Of a stretch of DNA of 35,076 nt, positions 8,370 through 17,535 are shown piece after piece. The position numbers and the translations under genes are program-made. The first letter of the stretch is position 1, and each line of letters starts with the position of its first letter. The notes under the pieces are model-generated. The model had not been told where the DNA came from. It was given only the letters and a program-made list of their open reading frames with translations, and did not search any database. The stretch is from Bacteroidales bacterium (GTDB lineage: Bacteria > Bacteroidota > Bacteroidia > Bacteroidales > UBA932), in assembly GCA_017447265.1 (NCBI GenBank), contig JAFSOA010000002.1:1-35076 (forward strand), given 5' to 3'.

Positions 8370-10475
8370 ATGGACAATCTGTTTTTCGAGCAATTGGTCC
8401 AGCGTATTGAAGGCGACCAGAAGGCCCTGAACGAGGCCTCCGACCTCTTCCGGGGAATGATCGACCGGAAGATATGGAAGCAGCTGACCCGGAAGAAAGA
8501 GATTCCGAAAGACCTCCACCAGCTGGAAGAGGTGTTCTACCGGAACCAGATCTTCTTCCGGCAGGTCCGGCTCGAGGGGGACTGGTGGTCGCGCTGCTCG
8601 GGAAAGATGCTGGCTTTTACGGAAGAAGAAGACGCCCCGGTCATCCTTACGCCGCGTTTCGCGGACTATACCTTTGTCCATCCCGTCACGGGCCGGCACT
8701 GTTCTGTCCGGAAAGACAGCGGTTGCCTCAAGAAGGACGCTTTCACGCTCTGTTATCCGCTGCCCGGCGGCGAACTGTCCGTCATGGCTTTCCTGAAATC
8801 TGCATTGCGGCAACTGTCTTTCCTCGATTACCTCTATGCTTTCCTGGCCTGCCTGGGCGTCGTGCTGCTGACGATGGTGACGCCGTATATCTGCAAGATG
8901 CTCTTTGGCGAAGTCATCCCTTCGGGTGACGCCGCCCAGCTCACCCCGATCGCAGTGCTGCTCTTCAGTGCTGCCGTCGGGCTGGTCATGGTGCAGCTGT
9001 CGCGCAATTTCCTGGTGGTACGGATGAAAGACAAGATCGAATATGCCATGCAGACGCCGTTGATGACCCGGCTGCTGATGCTACCTTCCTCGTTTTTCAA
9101 GCAATATGCTCCCGGCGACCTTTCGAGCCGTGTCCTGTCGGTGGTGCGCCTGTTTACGAAACTGACCGAGGACATGCTCTCCACCATCCTTTCGCTGCTG
9201 TTTACAGCCGTGATGTTCATCCAGTTCTTTACCTACGGCGGTCCCTTGCTGTGGACGGGCATTCTCGTGATGATCGTTTACCTGCTGGCCATCTACTGCG
9301 TCTACTATTTCAGGAAGCAGGTACAGGACAGTGCCAATGCCAGTGCCGCCAAACTGACCGGTGTCATCTACAACCTGGTGTCCGGCGCACAGAAGATACG
9401 GACCAACGGGGCGGAAATCCGCGCCTTCCGGCACTGGGCGGTGGCTTACGAACCTTCCGAGCCTTTCGGCAGCCGGTATCCGGCCATGTTCAATGTCGGC
9501 AGTTCCCTGAGTTACAATGCCCGCCTGCTGCCGCTGCTCGTGACGATGCTGGCTGCCTGGCACTATGGCCTGGGGCTCTCCGACTATATCGCCTACTGCA
9601 GCGTCCTGGCTCTCGCGACGGAGGCCATTGCCAAGTTTGAGCTGATTACCAAGGATGTGGCCTTGCTGGGCCCTGAGCTCAAGCTTTGCGAACCCATCCT
9701 GAAGGCTGAGTCCGAGGCACAATCCGGCAACATCCTCCTCAGGAACGTGAGCGGCAAGATCGACATCAGCGGTCTCAAGTTCCGTTATGCTGAAGACATG
9801 CCCTATATTTTTGACGGTCTCGATCTGCACATCAACCCCGGTGATTATGTCGCCCTCGTAGGCCCTTCCGGCTGCGGAAAGTCGACGCTCATACGCCTGA
9901 TGCTGGGTTTTGAGCAGGCCGAGAGCGGTTCCATCTTCTACGATGAGTACAATCTGGAAGATATCTCCAAGCCGAGCCTGCGCCAGTATTGTGTCAGCAT
10001 CTGCCTGCAGGACGGCCAGCTTGTGGAAGGCACCATCCGCGACAACATCCTTTTCGGCAATGTCTGGCAAAATGACGATGCCGTCTGGGAAGCGGTCCGG
10101 GGTGCATCGCTCGAAAAAGACATCCGGGACATGCCTCTGGGGCTGGATACGCCCATTTCCGCCGACGGGCAGGGCGTCTCCGGCGGCCAGCGGCAACGCA
10201 TCCTGATTGCACGTGCGCTCATCCGCAAGCCGCGGATCATGTTCCTGGACGAGGCTACGTCGGCGCTCGACAACATCAGCCAGCACAATATTGCCGAGAG
10301 CCTGGTCCGAATGCACTGCACGCGTATCACCATTGCACACCGGATGAGCACCATCCGGGAATGCAACCGCATCATCGTTCTCAACGGAGGCCGCGTCGTC
10401 GAGGACGGCAGCTACGACGAACTGCTGGCCAAAGGCGGCCTTTTCAGTGAAATCATCAAACGGCAGATCGTATGA
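8370..10475 (+). CDS. NHLM-type ABC transporter with N-terminal extra domain
   Basis: A 701-aa ABC exporter subunit. Residues 1 to about 145 form a soluble domain I cannot assign to an enzyme; it contains no C39 Cys-His pair. The second transporter of NHLM loci has a similar N-terminal extension, possibly cyclic-nucleotide-domain-like. The membrane domain spans about residues 150-425. The ATPase domain has Walker A GPSGCGKST (about 498-506), signature VSGGQRQR (about 603-610), Walker B IMFLDEATSALDN and H-loop TIAHRMST. All nucleotide-binding motifs are intact. It follows the first transporter by three bases and overlaps the TolC gene by four (ATGA), so the genes must be co-translated. Confidence 0.8.
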   Translation: MDNLFFEQLVQRIEGDQKALNEASDLFRGMIDRKIWKQLTRKKEIPKDLHQLEEVFYRNQIFFRQVRLEGDWWSRCSGKMLAFTEEEDAPVILTPRFADYTFVHPVTGRHCSVRKDSGCLKKDAFTLCYPLPGGELSVMAFLKSALRQLSFLDYLYAFLACLGVVLLTMVTPYICKMLFGEVIPSGDAAQLTPIAVLLFSAAVGLVMVQLSRNFLVVRMKDKIEYAMQTPLMTRLLMLPSSFFKQYAPGDLSSRVLSVVRLFTKLTEDMLSTILSLLFTAVMFIQFFTYGGPLLWTGILVMIVYLLAIYCVYYFRKQVQDSANASAAKLTGVIYNLVSGAQKIRTNGAEIRAFRHWAVAYEPSEPFGSRYPAMFNVGSSLSYNARLLPLLVTMLAAWHYGLGLSDYIAYCSVLALATEAIAKFELITKDVALLGPELKLCEPILKAESEAQSGNILLRNVSGKIDISGLKFRYAEDMPYIFDGLDLHINPGDYVALVGPSGCGKSTLIRLMLGFEQAESGSIFYDEYNLEDISKPSLRQYCVSICLQDGQLVEGTIRDNILFGNVWQNDDAVWEAVRGASLEKDIRDMPLGLDTPISADGQGVSGGQRQRILIARALIRKPRIMFLDEATSALDNISQHNIAESLVRMHCTRITIAHRMSTIRECNRIIVLNGGRVVEDGSYDELLAKGGLFSEIIKRQIV

Positions 10476-11887
10476 AAAAGTGGCTTGTCTTGATTCTTCT
10501 CTGCGGATGGCCGCTTCTCTGTCCGGCACAGAGCCTGGAAGAGGTGATCCGGCTGGCGCAGGACAGCGCGATCACCGCGTTCCAGAGCCGCTACGAATAC
10601 GAATACGCACAGGCAAAGCACGCGCGCTTCGAGGCGCTGCGCAAGCCGCAGCTGCAGCTGGACATCACGCCGAACTACCTGCACTTCGTCAACGACCTGT
10701 CGCGCTACTACGTGTATACCCGCGACTTCGACCGCTTCTCCACCGCCGCGCAGCTCAAGCTGACGCAGAAGGTCCTGGGCCTGGGCGGCGAGGCCTATGT
10801 GGGCAGCCAGGCCATCTGGAGCGAATATTTCGCCCGGGACAACATCGAGCGCCCGCGGGACTTCGTGGCGGCGCCCCTGGTGGTCGGCTACCAGCAGTCC
10901 CTCATGGGCTACAACCCCTATCGCTGGGAGAAGACCGCTGAAGACCAGCGGCTGGAAGCCGCCCGTAAGCAGCACGCCTACGAGCTGCACCGCATCGCCG
11001 AAGAGGCCACGCGCCGCTTCTTCCGGCTGGCCTGTGCACAAGGCAAGGTCGACATGTACGAACGCAACAAGCAGAATGCCGACACGCTCTACGCCATCGC
11101 CCGGGAAAAAGCCAGCATCGCCATGGTCACGCTGGCCGAGCTGCGTTCCCTGGAACTCCAGCGGCTCAACGCCACCAATGCGCTGATCAGCGCGCGCAAC
11201 GAAGAGCAACTGGCCCGCGAATCGCTGCTGGCCTACCTGCGCATCGACGACAGCGAGCGTTTCAGCCAGCGGCTGATCGTCCCGCACGATACCGGCGAGC
11301 TGCTCATGAGCGACGAAGAAGCGCTGCAGCTGGCTTTGAGCAACAGCCCCGCGCTGGAGCATCGGCAGCTTGCGCTGACGGAAGCGCGCCAGCAGCAGGA
11401 GAAGGCCCGCCGCGAAGCGGGCGTCAAGCTGGGCGTCGACCTCAACGTCGGCATGCAGCAGATGAGCAGCCGCTTCGTGGAAGCCTACGCCAAGCCGCAG
11501 TTCTACATGCTCGGCGCCGTCACGGTCAGCGTGCCGATCCTCGACCACGGCGCAGCCAAGAAGGGCTATGCGGCAGCCAGTTCCTGGAAAGCCCGGGAAG
11601 AAAAGGCGCTGCAGGAGGAAGAGCGCGCGCTCGGCGAGGACGTGCGCACGACGCTCGAGAATCTCCGGTCCCACCGGCAACTGCTGGCCCAAACGGCCGA
11701 GGCCGTCACCATGGCCGACGACGTGTTCCAGCTCATGGCCGACGACTACGCCAACGGCCTCTGCGACATCAATACCTACTCACTGGCGCAGAACCGGCGC
11801 GACAACGCCTACAACCAGTACCTGACGGCGCTGGCGGCGTACTGGACCACCTATTACCACCTCTTAACATTGACACAGCATGAATAG
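10472..11887 (+). CDS. TolC-like outer-membrane efflux channel
   Basis: A 471-aa outer-membrane factor. It has a signal peptide (cut after CPAQ near residue 20). Two similar halves follow, each of long alternating helices (for example LEEVIRLAQDSAITAFQSRYEYEYAQ and DEEALQLALSNSPALEHRQLALTEARQQQ). This is the internal duplication of TolC/OEP proteins, and the repeat ends in an asparagine/tyrosine-rich tail. The trimer would form the exit duct for the ABC pair. The start overlaps the preceding stop codon (ATGA) and its own stop overlaps the next gene by eight bases, so it belongs firmly to this exporter. Confidence 0.85.
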   Translation: MKKWLVLILLCGWPLLCPAQSLEEVIRLAQDSAITAFQSRYEYEYAQAKHARFEALRKPQLQLDITPNYLHFVNDLSRYYVYTRDFDRFSTAAQLKLTQKVLGLGGEAYVGSQAIWSEYFARDNIERPRDFVAAPLVVGYQQSLMGYNPYRWEKTAEDQRLEAARKQHAYELHRIAEEATRRFFRLACAQGKVDMYERNKQNADTLYAIAREKASIAMVTLAELRSLELQRLNATNALISARNEEQLARESLLAYLRIDDSERFSQRLIVPHDTGELLMSDEEALQLALSNSPALEHRQLALTEARQQQEKARREAGVKLGVDLNVGMQQMSSRFVEAYAKPQFYMLGAVTVSVPILDHGAAKKGYAAASSWKAREEKALQEEERALGEDVRTTLENLRSHRQLLAQTAEAVTMADDVFQLMADDYANGLCDINTYSLAQNRRDNAYNQYLTALAAYWTTYYHLLTLTQHE

Positions 11888-12725
11888 GCCTCTCATCTTT
11901 TTTGCCTTGCTGGCCACCCTGGCCGCCTGCCAGTCCCGTCCGGCCAAGGTGCAGGAAACCCCGCTGGAAGCGGCCGTCACGGCCGAAGAGCCCGTCGCCG
12001 CCGAGCCCCGGAACCAGAACCTGCAGCGGACCATCGAAGCCGAAGGCTTCTCGAGCAAGGGAACCATCGAGGCCGTCACGGAAGTACCCGTCTACAGCCG
12101 CATCAACGAGCAGATCGTCGAATTCAACATCGAGCTGGGCCAGCGCATTCGGAAGGGCCAGGTGGTCGCACGACTCAGCCAGGCTGCCCTGAACGACCGC
12201 ATCGCACGCGGCCAGGCCGAACTCGAGCGCGCCGAATACCAGTACCAGGCCGTTCTGATGGGCCAGGGCTACAAGCGCAACGAACTCGAGCAGGCGCCCG
12301 AGGACATCCGCAAGCAGGCCCGCATCAACAGCGGCTACAACCTGGCGGCGGCTTCGCTGCAGCAGTTGGAGCACGAGCGCAGCTACTGCACCATCACCGC
12401 GCCGCTGACGGGCGCCGTGAGTCGCATCGACGCCACGCTCTACAGCGCCGCCCTACCCGGCGTCGCGCTCTTCTACATCGTGGACACCGAACACCTGAAG
12501 GTCTGCTTCGACGTGCTGGAAAACGAACTGCACAAGTTCCAGCCCGGCACGAAGATCCAGGTGATTTCCGTGGCCTGGCCGGACGAAGTGCATCCGGCTG
12601 TCATCTCGGCCATCAGCCCGGTCGTCGAAAAGAACGGCATGGTCCATCTCGAAGCGACCCTCTCCCCGCACCCGCACCTGATGCCGGGCATGACGGCCAT
12701 CGTGACAATGGGGAATGCCGGATAA
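11880..12725 (+). CDS. Lipoprotein membrane-fusion adaptor (HlyD/RND type)
   Basis: A 281-aa adaptor with a lipoprotein signal (LAACQ, Cys 17). It has the first lipoyl half (VTEVPVYSRINEQIVEFNIELGQRIRKGQVVARL), a helical hairpin of about 60 residues rich in Glu/Gln/Arg, and the second lipoyl half (YCTITAPLTGAVSRID). A barrel domain ends with HLMPGMTAIVTMG. It differs from the HlyD-like protein at the start of the operon by being lipid-anchored and of the RND-adaptor layout. Two adaptors in one exporter operon are unusual; they may act in sequence or bridge to the TolC protein. It is the last gene of the operon; I see no strong terminator before the fabD promoter. Confidence 0.8.
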   Translation: MNRPLIFFALLATLAACQSRPAKVQETPLEAAVTAEEPVAAEPRNQNLQRTIEAEGFSSKGTIEAVTEVPVYSRINEQIVEFNIELGQRIRKGQVVARLSQAALNDRIARGQAELERAEYQYQAVLMGQGYKRNELEQAPEDIRKQARINSGYNLAAASLQQLEHERSYCTITAPLTGAVSRIDATLYSAALPGVALFYIVDTEHLKVCFDVLENELHKFQPGTKIQVISVAWPDEVHPAVISAISPVVEKNGMVHLEATLSPHPHLMPGMTAIVTMGNAG

Positions 12726-12746
12726 GGCCCCAAGTATGTCCCTTTT

Positions 12747-12777
12747 TTTGTGCCTTTGCTTTAATTGTCTATCTTTG
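12747..12777 (+). promoter_or_regulatory. fabD promoter
   Basis: TTTG (12747-12750), 19 bases, TATCTTTG (12770-12777): an exact match to the Bacteroides consensus. The start codon follows 35 bases downstream. Confidence 0.9.
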
Positions 12778-12812
12778 CGGCCGTAATTAATTTAGGTATA
12801 AAAGGCAATAAT

Positions 12813-13697
12813 ATGAAAACAGCATATGTGTTTCCGGGACAAGGTTCCCAGTTCGCCGGCATGGGGCAGGAGCTCTATGTGCGCGACCCGCAGGCCCGCG
12901 ACCTGTTCGACGCCGCCGACAGCATCCTGGGCTTCGGCCTGCGCGAGATCATGTTCAGCGGCAGCGATGAAGACCTCAAGGCCACGAAAGTGACCCAGCC
13001 CGCCGTCTTCCTCCACTCCGTGGCGCTCGCCCTGACCTCCGATATCCATCCCGACATGGTCGCCGGCCACTCGCTCGGCGAATTCTCCGCCCTCGTGGCC
13101 GCCGGCGCCCTCTCATTCGAAGAGGGCATCCGCCTGGTCTCCGTGCGCGCCCACGCCATGCAGCGCTGCTGCGAGGCCGTCCCCGGCACGATGGCCGCCA
13201 TCGTCGGCGGCACGACCGATGCCGCGCTGGTCGAAGAAGTGTGCCGCGAAACCCCCGGCACCGTGATCGCCGCCAACTACAACAGCGCGGCGCAGATCGT
13301 GATTTCGGGCGAAGCCGAAGCGGTGGCGGCTGCCTGCGCGGCGCTCAAGGAACGCGGCGTGAAGCGCGCCCTGCCGCTCCAGGTGGGCGGTGCCTTCCAT
13401 TCGCCGCTCATGGAGCCGGCCCGCCAGGAACTCGCCGAAGCCATCGAAAAGGCCGATTTCCAGACGCCCCGCTGCCCCGTTTATCAGAACGTGGACGCCC
13501 GTCCGCACACCGATCCCGCCGAGATCCGCCGCAACCTGCTGATGCAGCTCACCTCGCCGGTGCGCTGGACCCAGACCATGGAGAACATGCTGGCCGACGG
13601 CGCCGGCGCCTTCATCGAAGTGGGCCCCGGAACCGTCCTGCAGGGCCTGGCCAGAAAAATCGCCCCCGAGGGAACTGAAATCGGAGGAATGGCATAA
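12813..13697 (+). CDS. fabD: Malonyl-CoA:ACP transacylase
   Basis: A 294-aa enzyme of fatty-acid synthesis that transfers malonyl from CoA to acyl carrier protein. It begins MKTAYVFPGQGSQFAGMG, the typical FabD opening. The nucleophile elbow GHSLGEFSAL has Ser87, and the active-site His lies in GAFHSPLM. The length is normal. I start at the ATG at 12813, because the longer frame to 12765 lies inside the promoter. Its stop codon lies only eight bases before the next promoter -7 box, so it is a single-gene unit followed by nifJ. Confidence 0.95.
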   Translation: MKTAYVFPGQGSQFAGMGQELYVRDPQARDLFDAADSILGFGLREIMFSGSDEDLKATKVTQPAVFLHSVALALTSDIHPDMVAGHSLGEFSALVAAGALSFEEGIRLVSVRAHAMQRCCEAVPGTMAAIVGGTTDAALVEEVCRETPGTVIAANYNSAAQIVISGEAEAVAAACAALKERGVKRALPLQVGGAFHSPLMEPARQELAEAIEKADFQTPRCPVYQNVDARPHTDPAEIRRNLLMQLTSPVRWTQTMENMLADGAGAFIEVGPGTVLQGLARKIAPEGTEIGGMA

Positions 13698-13704
13698 TTT
13701 TTTG

Positions 13705-13712
13705 TATATTTG
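13705..13712 (+). promoter_or_regulatory. nifJ promoter -7 box
   Basis: TATATTTG matches the consensus TAnnTTTG. It lies eight bases after the fabD stop codon and gives a leader of about 33 bases to the ATG at 13749. The -33 region is inside fabD and is not a good match. Confidence 0.7.
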
Positions 13713-13748
13713 TAAGTTAGAAACATTTTTAATCCGAAATATAGTCGT

Positions 13749-16700
13749 ATGGCAAGAGAAAAGAAGTTCATCACTTGTGATGGCAATTTTGCCGCGGCTC
13801 ACGTGGCGTATCTGTTCAGTGAGCACGCGGCCATCTATCCTATCACCCCGTCTTCCACCATGGCCGAACTCGTTGACGAGTGGGCCGCTTTCGGCAAGAA
13901 GAACATGTTCGGGGAAGTTGTCAAAGTCACGGAAATGCAGAGCGAGGGTGGTGCCGCCGGCGCCGTCCACGGTTCCCTGCAGGCAGGCAGCCTGACCACC
14001 ACCTTCACGGCGTCGCAGGGCCTCCTCCTGATGATTCCCAACATGTACAAGATTGCCGGCGAACTGCTTCCGACCGTGTTCCACGTGTCGGCCCGTACCC
14101 TCGCCGCCCAGGCGCTCTCCATCTTCGGCGACCACCAGGATGTGATGAGCGTGCGCCAGACCGGTTTCGCCATGCTGGCCTCCGCCAGCGTGCAGGAAGC
14201 CATGGACCTGGCCGCCGTGGCCCATCTGGCCACCATCAAGTCGAGCGTGCCTTTCGTCCACTTCTTCGACGGATTCCGCACCTCGCACGAGATCCAGAAG
14301 ATTGAAATGCTGGAAGCCGAGGACCTGCGTCCGCTCGTGAGCGACAAGGCCCTGGCCCAGTTCCGTGCCAAAGCCCTCAATCCGAACAAGCCCGTCACCC
14401 GCGGTACCAACCAGAACCCCGACGTGTTCTTCCAGGCCCGCGAGGCATCGAACCCGTACTACGAAGCCGTCCCCGACATCGTGGCCCGCTACATGGGCGA
14501 GATCAGCGAACTGACCGGTCGCCACTACCTGCCATTCGACTACTATGGCGCACCGGATGCTGAAAACGTGATCGTGGCCATGGGCTCCGTCTGCGAGACC
14601 ATCAAGGAGACCATCGACTACCTGGCCGAGACCCGCGGCGAGAAGCTCGGTCTGATCACCGTCCGCCTCTATCGTCCGTTCTCCGCCAAATATTTCCTCC
14701 GCGTCCTGCCCAAGTCGGTCCGCCGCATCGCCGTGCTCGACCGCACCAAGGAACCCGGCGCGCTGGGAGAACCGCTTTACCTCGACATCAAGAGCGTGAT
14801 CGCCGACATGGGCGAGAACGCCCCGATGCTCGTCGGCGGCCGCTACGGCCTGTCCTCCAAGGACACCAGCCCGGCCCAGATCATCGCCGTGTTCGACAAC
14901 TTCAAGCTCCGCGAACCCAAGAACGGCTTCACCATCGGCATCGTCGACGACGTGACCTTCAAGTCGCTGCCGCTCAAGGAGGAAGTTTCCATCGTGAAGA
15001 AAGGCACCTATGAGTGCAAGTTCTTCGGCCTCGGTTCCGACGGTACGGTGGGTGCCAACAAGAACACCATCAAGATCATCGGCGACCACACCCCGAAATA
15101 CTGCCAGGGCTACTTCGACTACGATTCCAAGAAGTCCGGCGGTTATACCTGCTCGCACCTGCGCTTTGGCGACCAGCCCATCCACGCCCCGTATCTCGTG
15201 TCGACGCCCGACTTCGTGGCTTGCCACGTGCCTTCGTACCTCTACAAGTACGATGTGCTCAAGGGCATCAAGGAAGGCGGCTCGCTGCTGCTCAACAGCC
15301 TCTGGGACACCGAAGAGACCTTCGCCCGCATCCCCGACTTCGTGAAGAAGACCATCGTGGACAAGCACATCCGCCTCTATCTGATCAACGCCACCAAGAT
15401 TGCAGCCGAGATCGGCCTGGGCGGCCGTACCAACACCATCCTCCAGAGCGCCTTCTTCAAGATCACGGGCATCATCCCGTACGAAGAGGCCGTGGCCTAC
15501 ATGAAGAAAGCCATCGACAAGTCCTACGGCAAGAAGGGCGAGAACGTGGTGAAGATGAACTACGCGGCCGTGGACCGCGGCGGCGACTACGTGGAAGTCG
15601 AGATTCCGGAATCCTGGAAGAACGCCACGGGCCGCTTCGTCAACGCCAACTACAAGCGCCTGGCGCCGGAATTCATCCGCAACGTGGCCGACGTGGTGGC
15701 TGCCCAGAACGGCAACGACCTGCCCGTGAGCACCTTCGCCGGCGACATGGTCGACGGTACGATTCCCGCCGGCACCGCCGCCTACGAGAAGCGCGGCACC
15801 GCCGTGGAGGTCCCCGAGTGGAATCCCGCCAACTGCATCCAGTGCAACCAATGCGCCTTCGTCTGCCCGCACGCTGCCATCCGTCCGTTCCTGATGACGG
15901 CCGCTGAAGGCGAAAAGGCTCCGAAGGAGATCAAGCGCAAACAGGGCATCGCCCAGTTCAAGGAATATACCTTCACGATGCAGGTCTCTCCGTTCGACTG
16001 CACGGGCTGCGGCAACTGCGCCGACGTGTGCCCCGCCAAGGAGAAGGCCCTCGTGATGAAGAGCTTCGACAGCCAGAACGCCGAGCAGGCCAACTTCGAT
16101 TACCTGCACGCCAACGTGGGCTACAAGGACAACGTGGCTCCGAAGGAGCAGAACGTGAAGAACTCGCAGTTCGCCCAGCCGCTCTTCGAGTTCTCGGGTG
16201 CCTGCGCCGGTTGCGGCGAGACGCCGTACATCAAGGCCATCACCCAGCTCTTCGGCGACCGCATGATGATCGCCAACGCGACGGGCTGCTCGTCGATCTA
16301 CAGCGCCGCCTTCCCGTCCTCGCCGTTCTGCAAGAACGCAGCGGGACACGGTCCGGCCTGGCAGAACTCCCTCTTCGAAGACAACGCCGAGTTCGGTCTG
16401 GGTATGCACCTGGGTTCCGACCGCGTCCGCGAGACGGTGGCCGGCCTGATGCGTCAGGGCCTGGAGTGCAGCTGCTGCACTTCCGAGATGAAAGCGCTCT
16501 TCGACCAGTGGCTCGCCAAGCGCAACGACGCCGCGGCGACCCGCGAGATCTGCGACAAGCTCGTTCCGCTGATGAAGGAATGTGGCTGCGACACCTGCAA
16601 GAAGCTCCTCGAGCTCCAGAACTTCATCCCGGCCCGCAGCCAGTGGGTCTTCGGCGGTGACGGCTGGGCTTACGACATCGGTTACGGCGGACTCGACCAC

Positions 16701-17288
16701 GTGCTCGCATCCGGCGAGAACGTCAACGTGCTCGTGCTCGACACGGAGGTGTACTCCAACACGGGCGGCCAGTCGTCGAAGTCGACACCGGCCGGTGCCG
16801 TGGCGAAGTTCGCCACTTCGGGCAAGAAGATCCGCAAGAAGGATCTCGGCATGATGGCCATCAGCTATGGCTACGTGTATGTGGCGCAGGTCGCCATGGG
16901 TGCTTCCCAGGCGCAGTTCCTCAATGCCATCAAGGAAGCCGAGGCCTACGACGGACCGTCGCTGATCATCGCCTACGCGCCTTGTATCAACCACGGACTG
17001 AAGGCCGGCATGGGCCACAGCCAGATGGAGGAGAAGCGTGCCGTCGAGTGCGGCTACTGGCACCTCTACCGCTACAACCCGGCCCTCGAAGCCGAAGGCA
17101 AGAACCCGTTCACGCTCGACAGCAAGGCCGATCCCGATTGGAGCAAGTTCCAGGATTTCCTCAAGGGTGAGGTCCGCTACGCTTCGCTGATGAAGTCGTT
17201 CCCGGAGAACGCTGCCGAACTCTTCGCCAAGACCGAGGAATTCGCCAAGTGGCGTCTCTCGACCTACAAGCGTCTCGCGGGTGAATAA
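13749..17288 (+). CDS. nifJ: Pyruvate:ferredoxin (flavodoxin) oxidoreductase
   Basis: An 1179-aa single-chain enzyme that decarboxylates pyruvate to acetyl-CoA and passes electrons to ferredoxin, a central step of anaerobic fermentation. Domain order is that of NifJ/PFOR. First is the pyrimidine-binding domain with YPITPSSTMAE. The gamma and delta parts follow. Two 4Fe-4S motifs, CIQCNQCAFVCPH (about residue 696) and CTGCGNCADVCPA (about residue 750), come next, each with a spaced fourth Cys. The thiamine-diphosphate domain has CAGCGETPYIKAI, GGDGWAYDIGYGG and DTEVYSNTGGQ. Full length and intact. It has its own promoter and is closed by a strong terminator at 17318-17363. Oxygen-sensitive enzymes of this kind are the rule in anaerobic Bacteroidales. 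Confidence 0.97.
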   Translation: MAREKKFITCDGNFAAAHVAYLFSEHAAIYPITPSSTMAELVDEWAAFGKKNMFGEVVKVTEMQSEGGAAGAVHGSLQAGSLTTTFTASQGLLLMIPNMYKIAGELLPTVFHVSARTLAAQALSIFGDHQDVMSVRQTGFAMLASASVQEAMDLAAVAHLATIKSSVPFVHFFDGFRTSHEIQKIEMLEAEDLRPLVSDKALAQFRAKALNPNKPVTRGTNQNPDVFFQAREASNPYYEAVPDIVARYMGEISELTGRHYLPFDYYGAPDAENVIVAMGSVCETIKETIDYLAETRGEKLGLITVRLYRPFSAKYFLRVLPKSVRRIAVLDRTKEPGALGEPLYLDIKSVIADMGENAPMLVGGRYGLSSKDTSPAQIIAVFDNFKLREPKNGFTIGIVDDVTFKSLPLKEEVSIVKKGTYECKFFGLGSDGTVGANKNTIKIIGDHTPKYCQGYFDYDSKKSGGYTCSHLRFGDQPIHAPYLVSTPDFVACHVPSYLYKYDVLKGIKEGGSLLLNSLWDTEETFARIPDFVKKTIVDKHIRLYLINATKIAAEIGLGGRTNTILQSAFFKITGIIPYEEAVAYMKKAIDKSYGKKGENVVKMNYAAVDRGGDYVEVEIPESWKNATGRFVNANYKRLAPEFIRNVADVVAAQNGNDLPVSTFAGDMVDGTIPAGTAAYEKRGTAVEVPEWNPANCIQCNQCAFVCPHAAIRPFLMTAAEGEKAPKEIKRKQGIAQFKEYTFTMQVSPFDCTGCGNCADVCPAKEKALVMKSFDSQNAEQANFDYLHANVGYKDNVAPKEQNVKNSQFAQPLFEFSGACAGCGETPYIKAITQLFGDRMMIANATGCSSIYSAAFPSSPFCKNAAGHGPAWQNSLFEDNAEFGLGMHLGSDRVRETVAGLMRQGLECSCCTSEMKALFDQWLAKRNDAAATREICDKLVPLMKECGCDTCKKLLELQNFIPARSQWVFGGDGWAYDIGYGGLDHVLASGENVNVLVLDTEVYSNTGGQSSKSTPAGAVAKFATSGKKIRKKDLGMMAISYGYVYVAQVAMGASQAQFLNAIKEAEAYDGPSLIIAYAPCINHGLKAGMGHSQMEEKRAVECGYWHLYRYNPALEAEGKNPFTLDSKADPDWSKFQDFLKGEVRYASLMKSFPENAAELFAKTEEFAKWRLSTYKRLAGE

Positions 17289-17292
17289 TTGA

Positions 17293-17307
17293 CGGGGCGC
17301 TGCCCCG
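17293..17307. repeat. GGGGC/GCCCC palindrome after nifJ (REP-like)
   Basis: CGGGGC-GCT-GCCCCG, immediately downstream of the nifJ stop codon. Nearly the same hairpin (AGGGGC-TCT-GCCCCT) follows the alpha-2-macroglobulin gene at 34742-34756, and a third (CCGGGG-CACAT-CCCCGG) is at 17617-17633. No T run follows it, so it is not the terminator. Dispersed short palindromes behind genes are typical of REP-type elements. Confidence 0.5.
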
Positions 17308-17317
17308 AGCCCTCATC

Positions 17318-17363
17318 GTTCCATCCTCACCAGGGGCTTCCTGTGAGGATGGAACGTTTTTTT
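17318..17363 (+). terminator. nifJ terminator
   Basis: A perfect 13-bp stem (GTTCCATCCTCAC at 17318-17330 with its complement at 17343-17355), a 12-base loop, then G and seven T. A strong rho-independent terminator. Confidence 0.95.
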
Positions 17364-17415
17364 GGGGCATCCCATCCTCGTTTGAGGCCGTTTTTGAGGA
17401 CGGATTACTTTTTTA

Positions 17416-17448
17416 TTTGGAGATTTCATTGAAAAAACACTACCTTTG
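17416..17448 (+). promoter_or_regulatory. tRNA-His promoter
   Basis: TTTG (17416-17419), 21 bases, TACCTTTG (17441-17448), with the tRNA 5' end about 14 bases downstream. Confidence 0.75.
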
Positions 17449-17461
17449 CAGTCCCATTGAT

Positions 17462-17535
17462 GGTGGATGTAGTTCAGCTGGTAGAGCATCGGATTGTGGT
17501 TCCGAGTGTCGTGGGTTCGAGTCCCATCATCCACC
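17462..17535 (+). tRNA. tRNA-His (GTG anticodon)
   Basis: A standard cloverleaf: acceptor arm GTGGATG (17463-17469) pairs with CATCCAC (17528-17534). The D arm has AGTTCAGCTGGTAGAGC, the anticodon loop is ATTGTGGTT with anticodon GTG, and the T arm contains GGGTTCGAGTCCC. The extra G at 17462 opposite C17535 is the G-1:C73 pair that identifies histidine tRNA. CCA is not encoded. Confidence 0.97.

Noticed and set aside
7476-10529. 445- and 482-codon minus-strand frames opposite the ABC transporter genes
   Set aside because: Antisense shadows of intact ABC transporters.
13113-17063. 1316-codon minus-strand open frame opposite nifJ and fabD
   Set aside because: Antisense shadow of two certain genes; the product has no recognisable domain.
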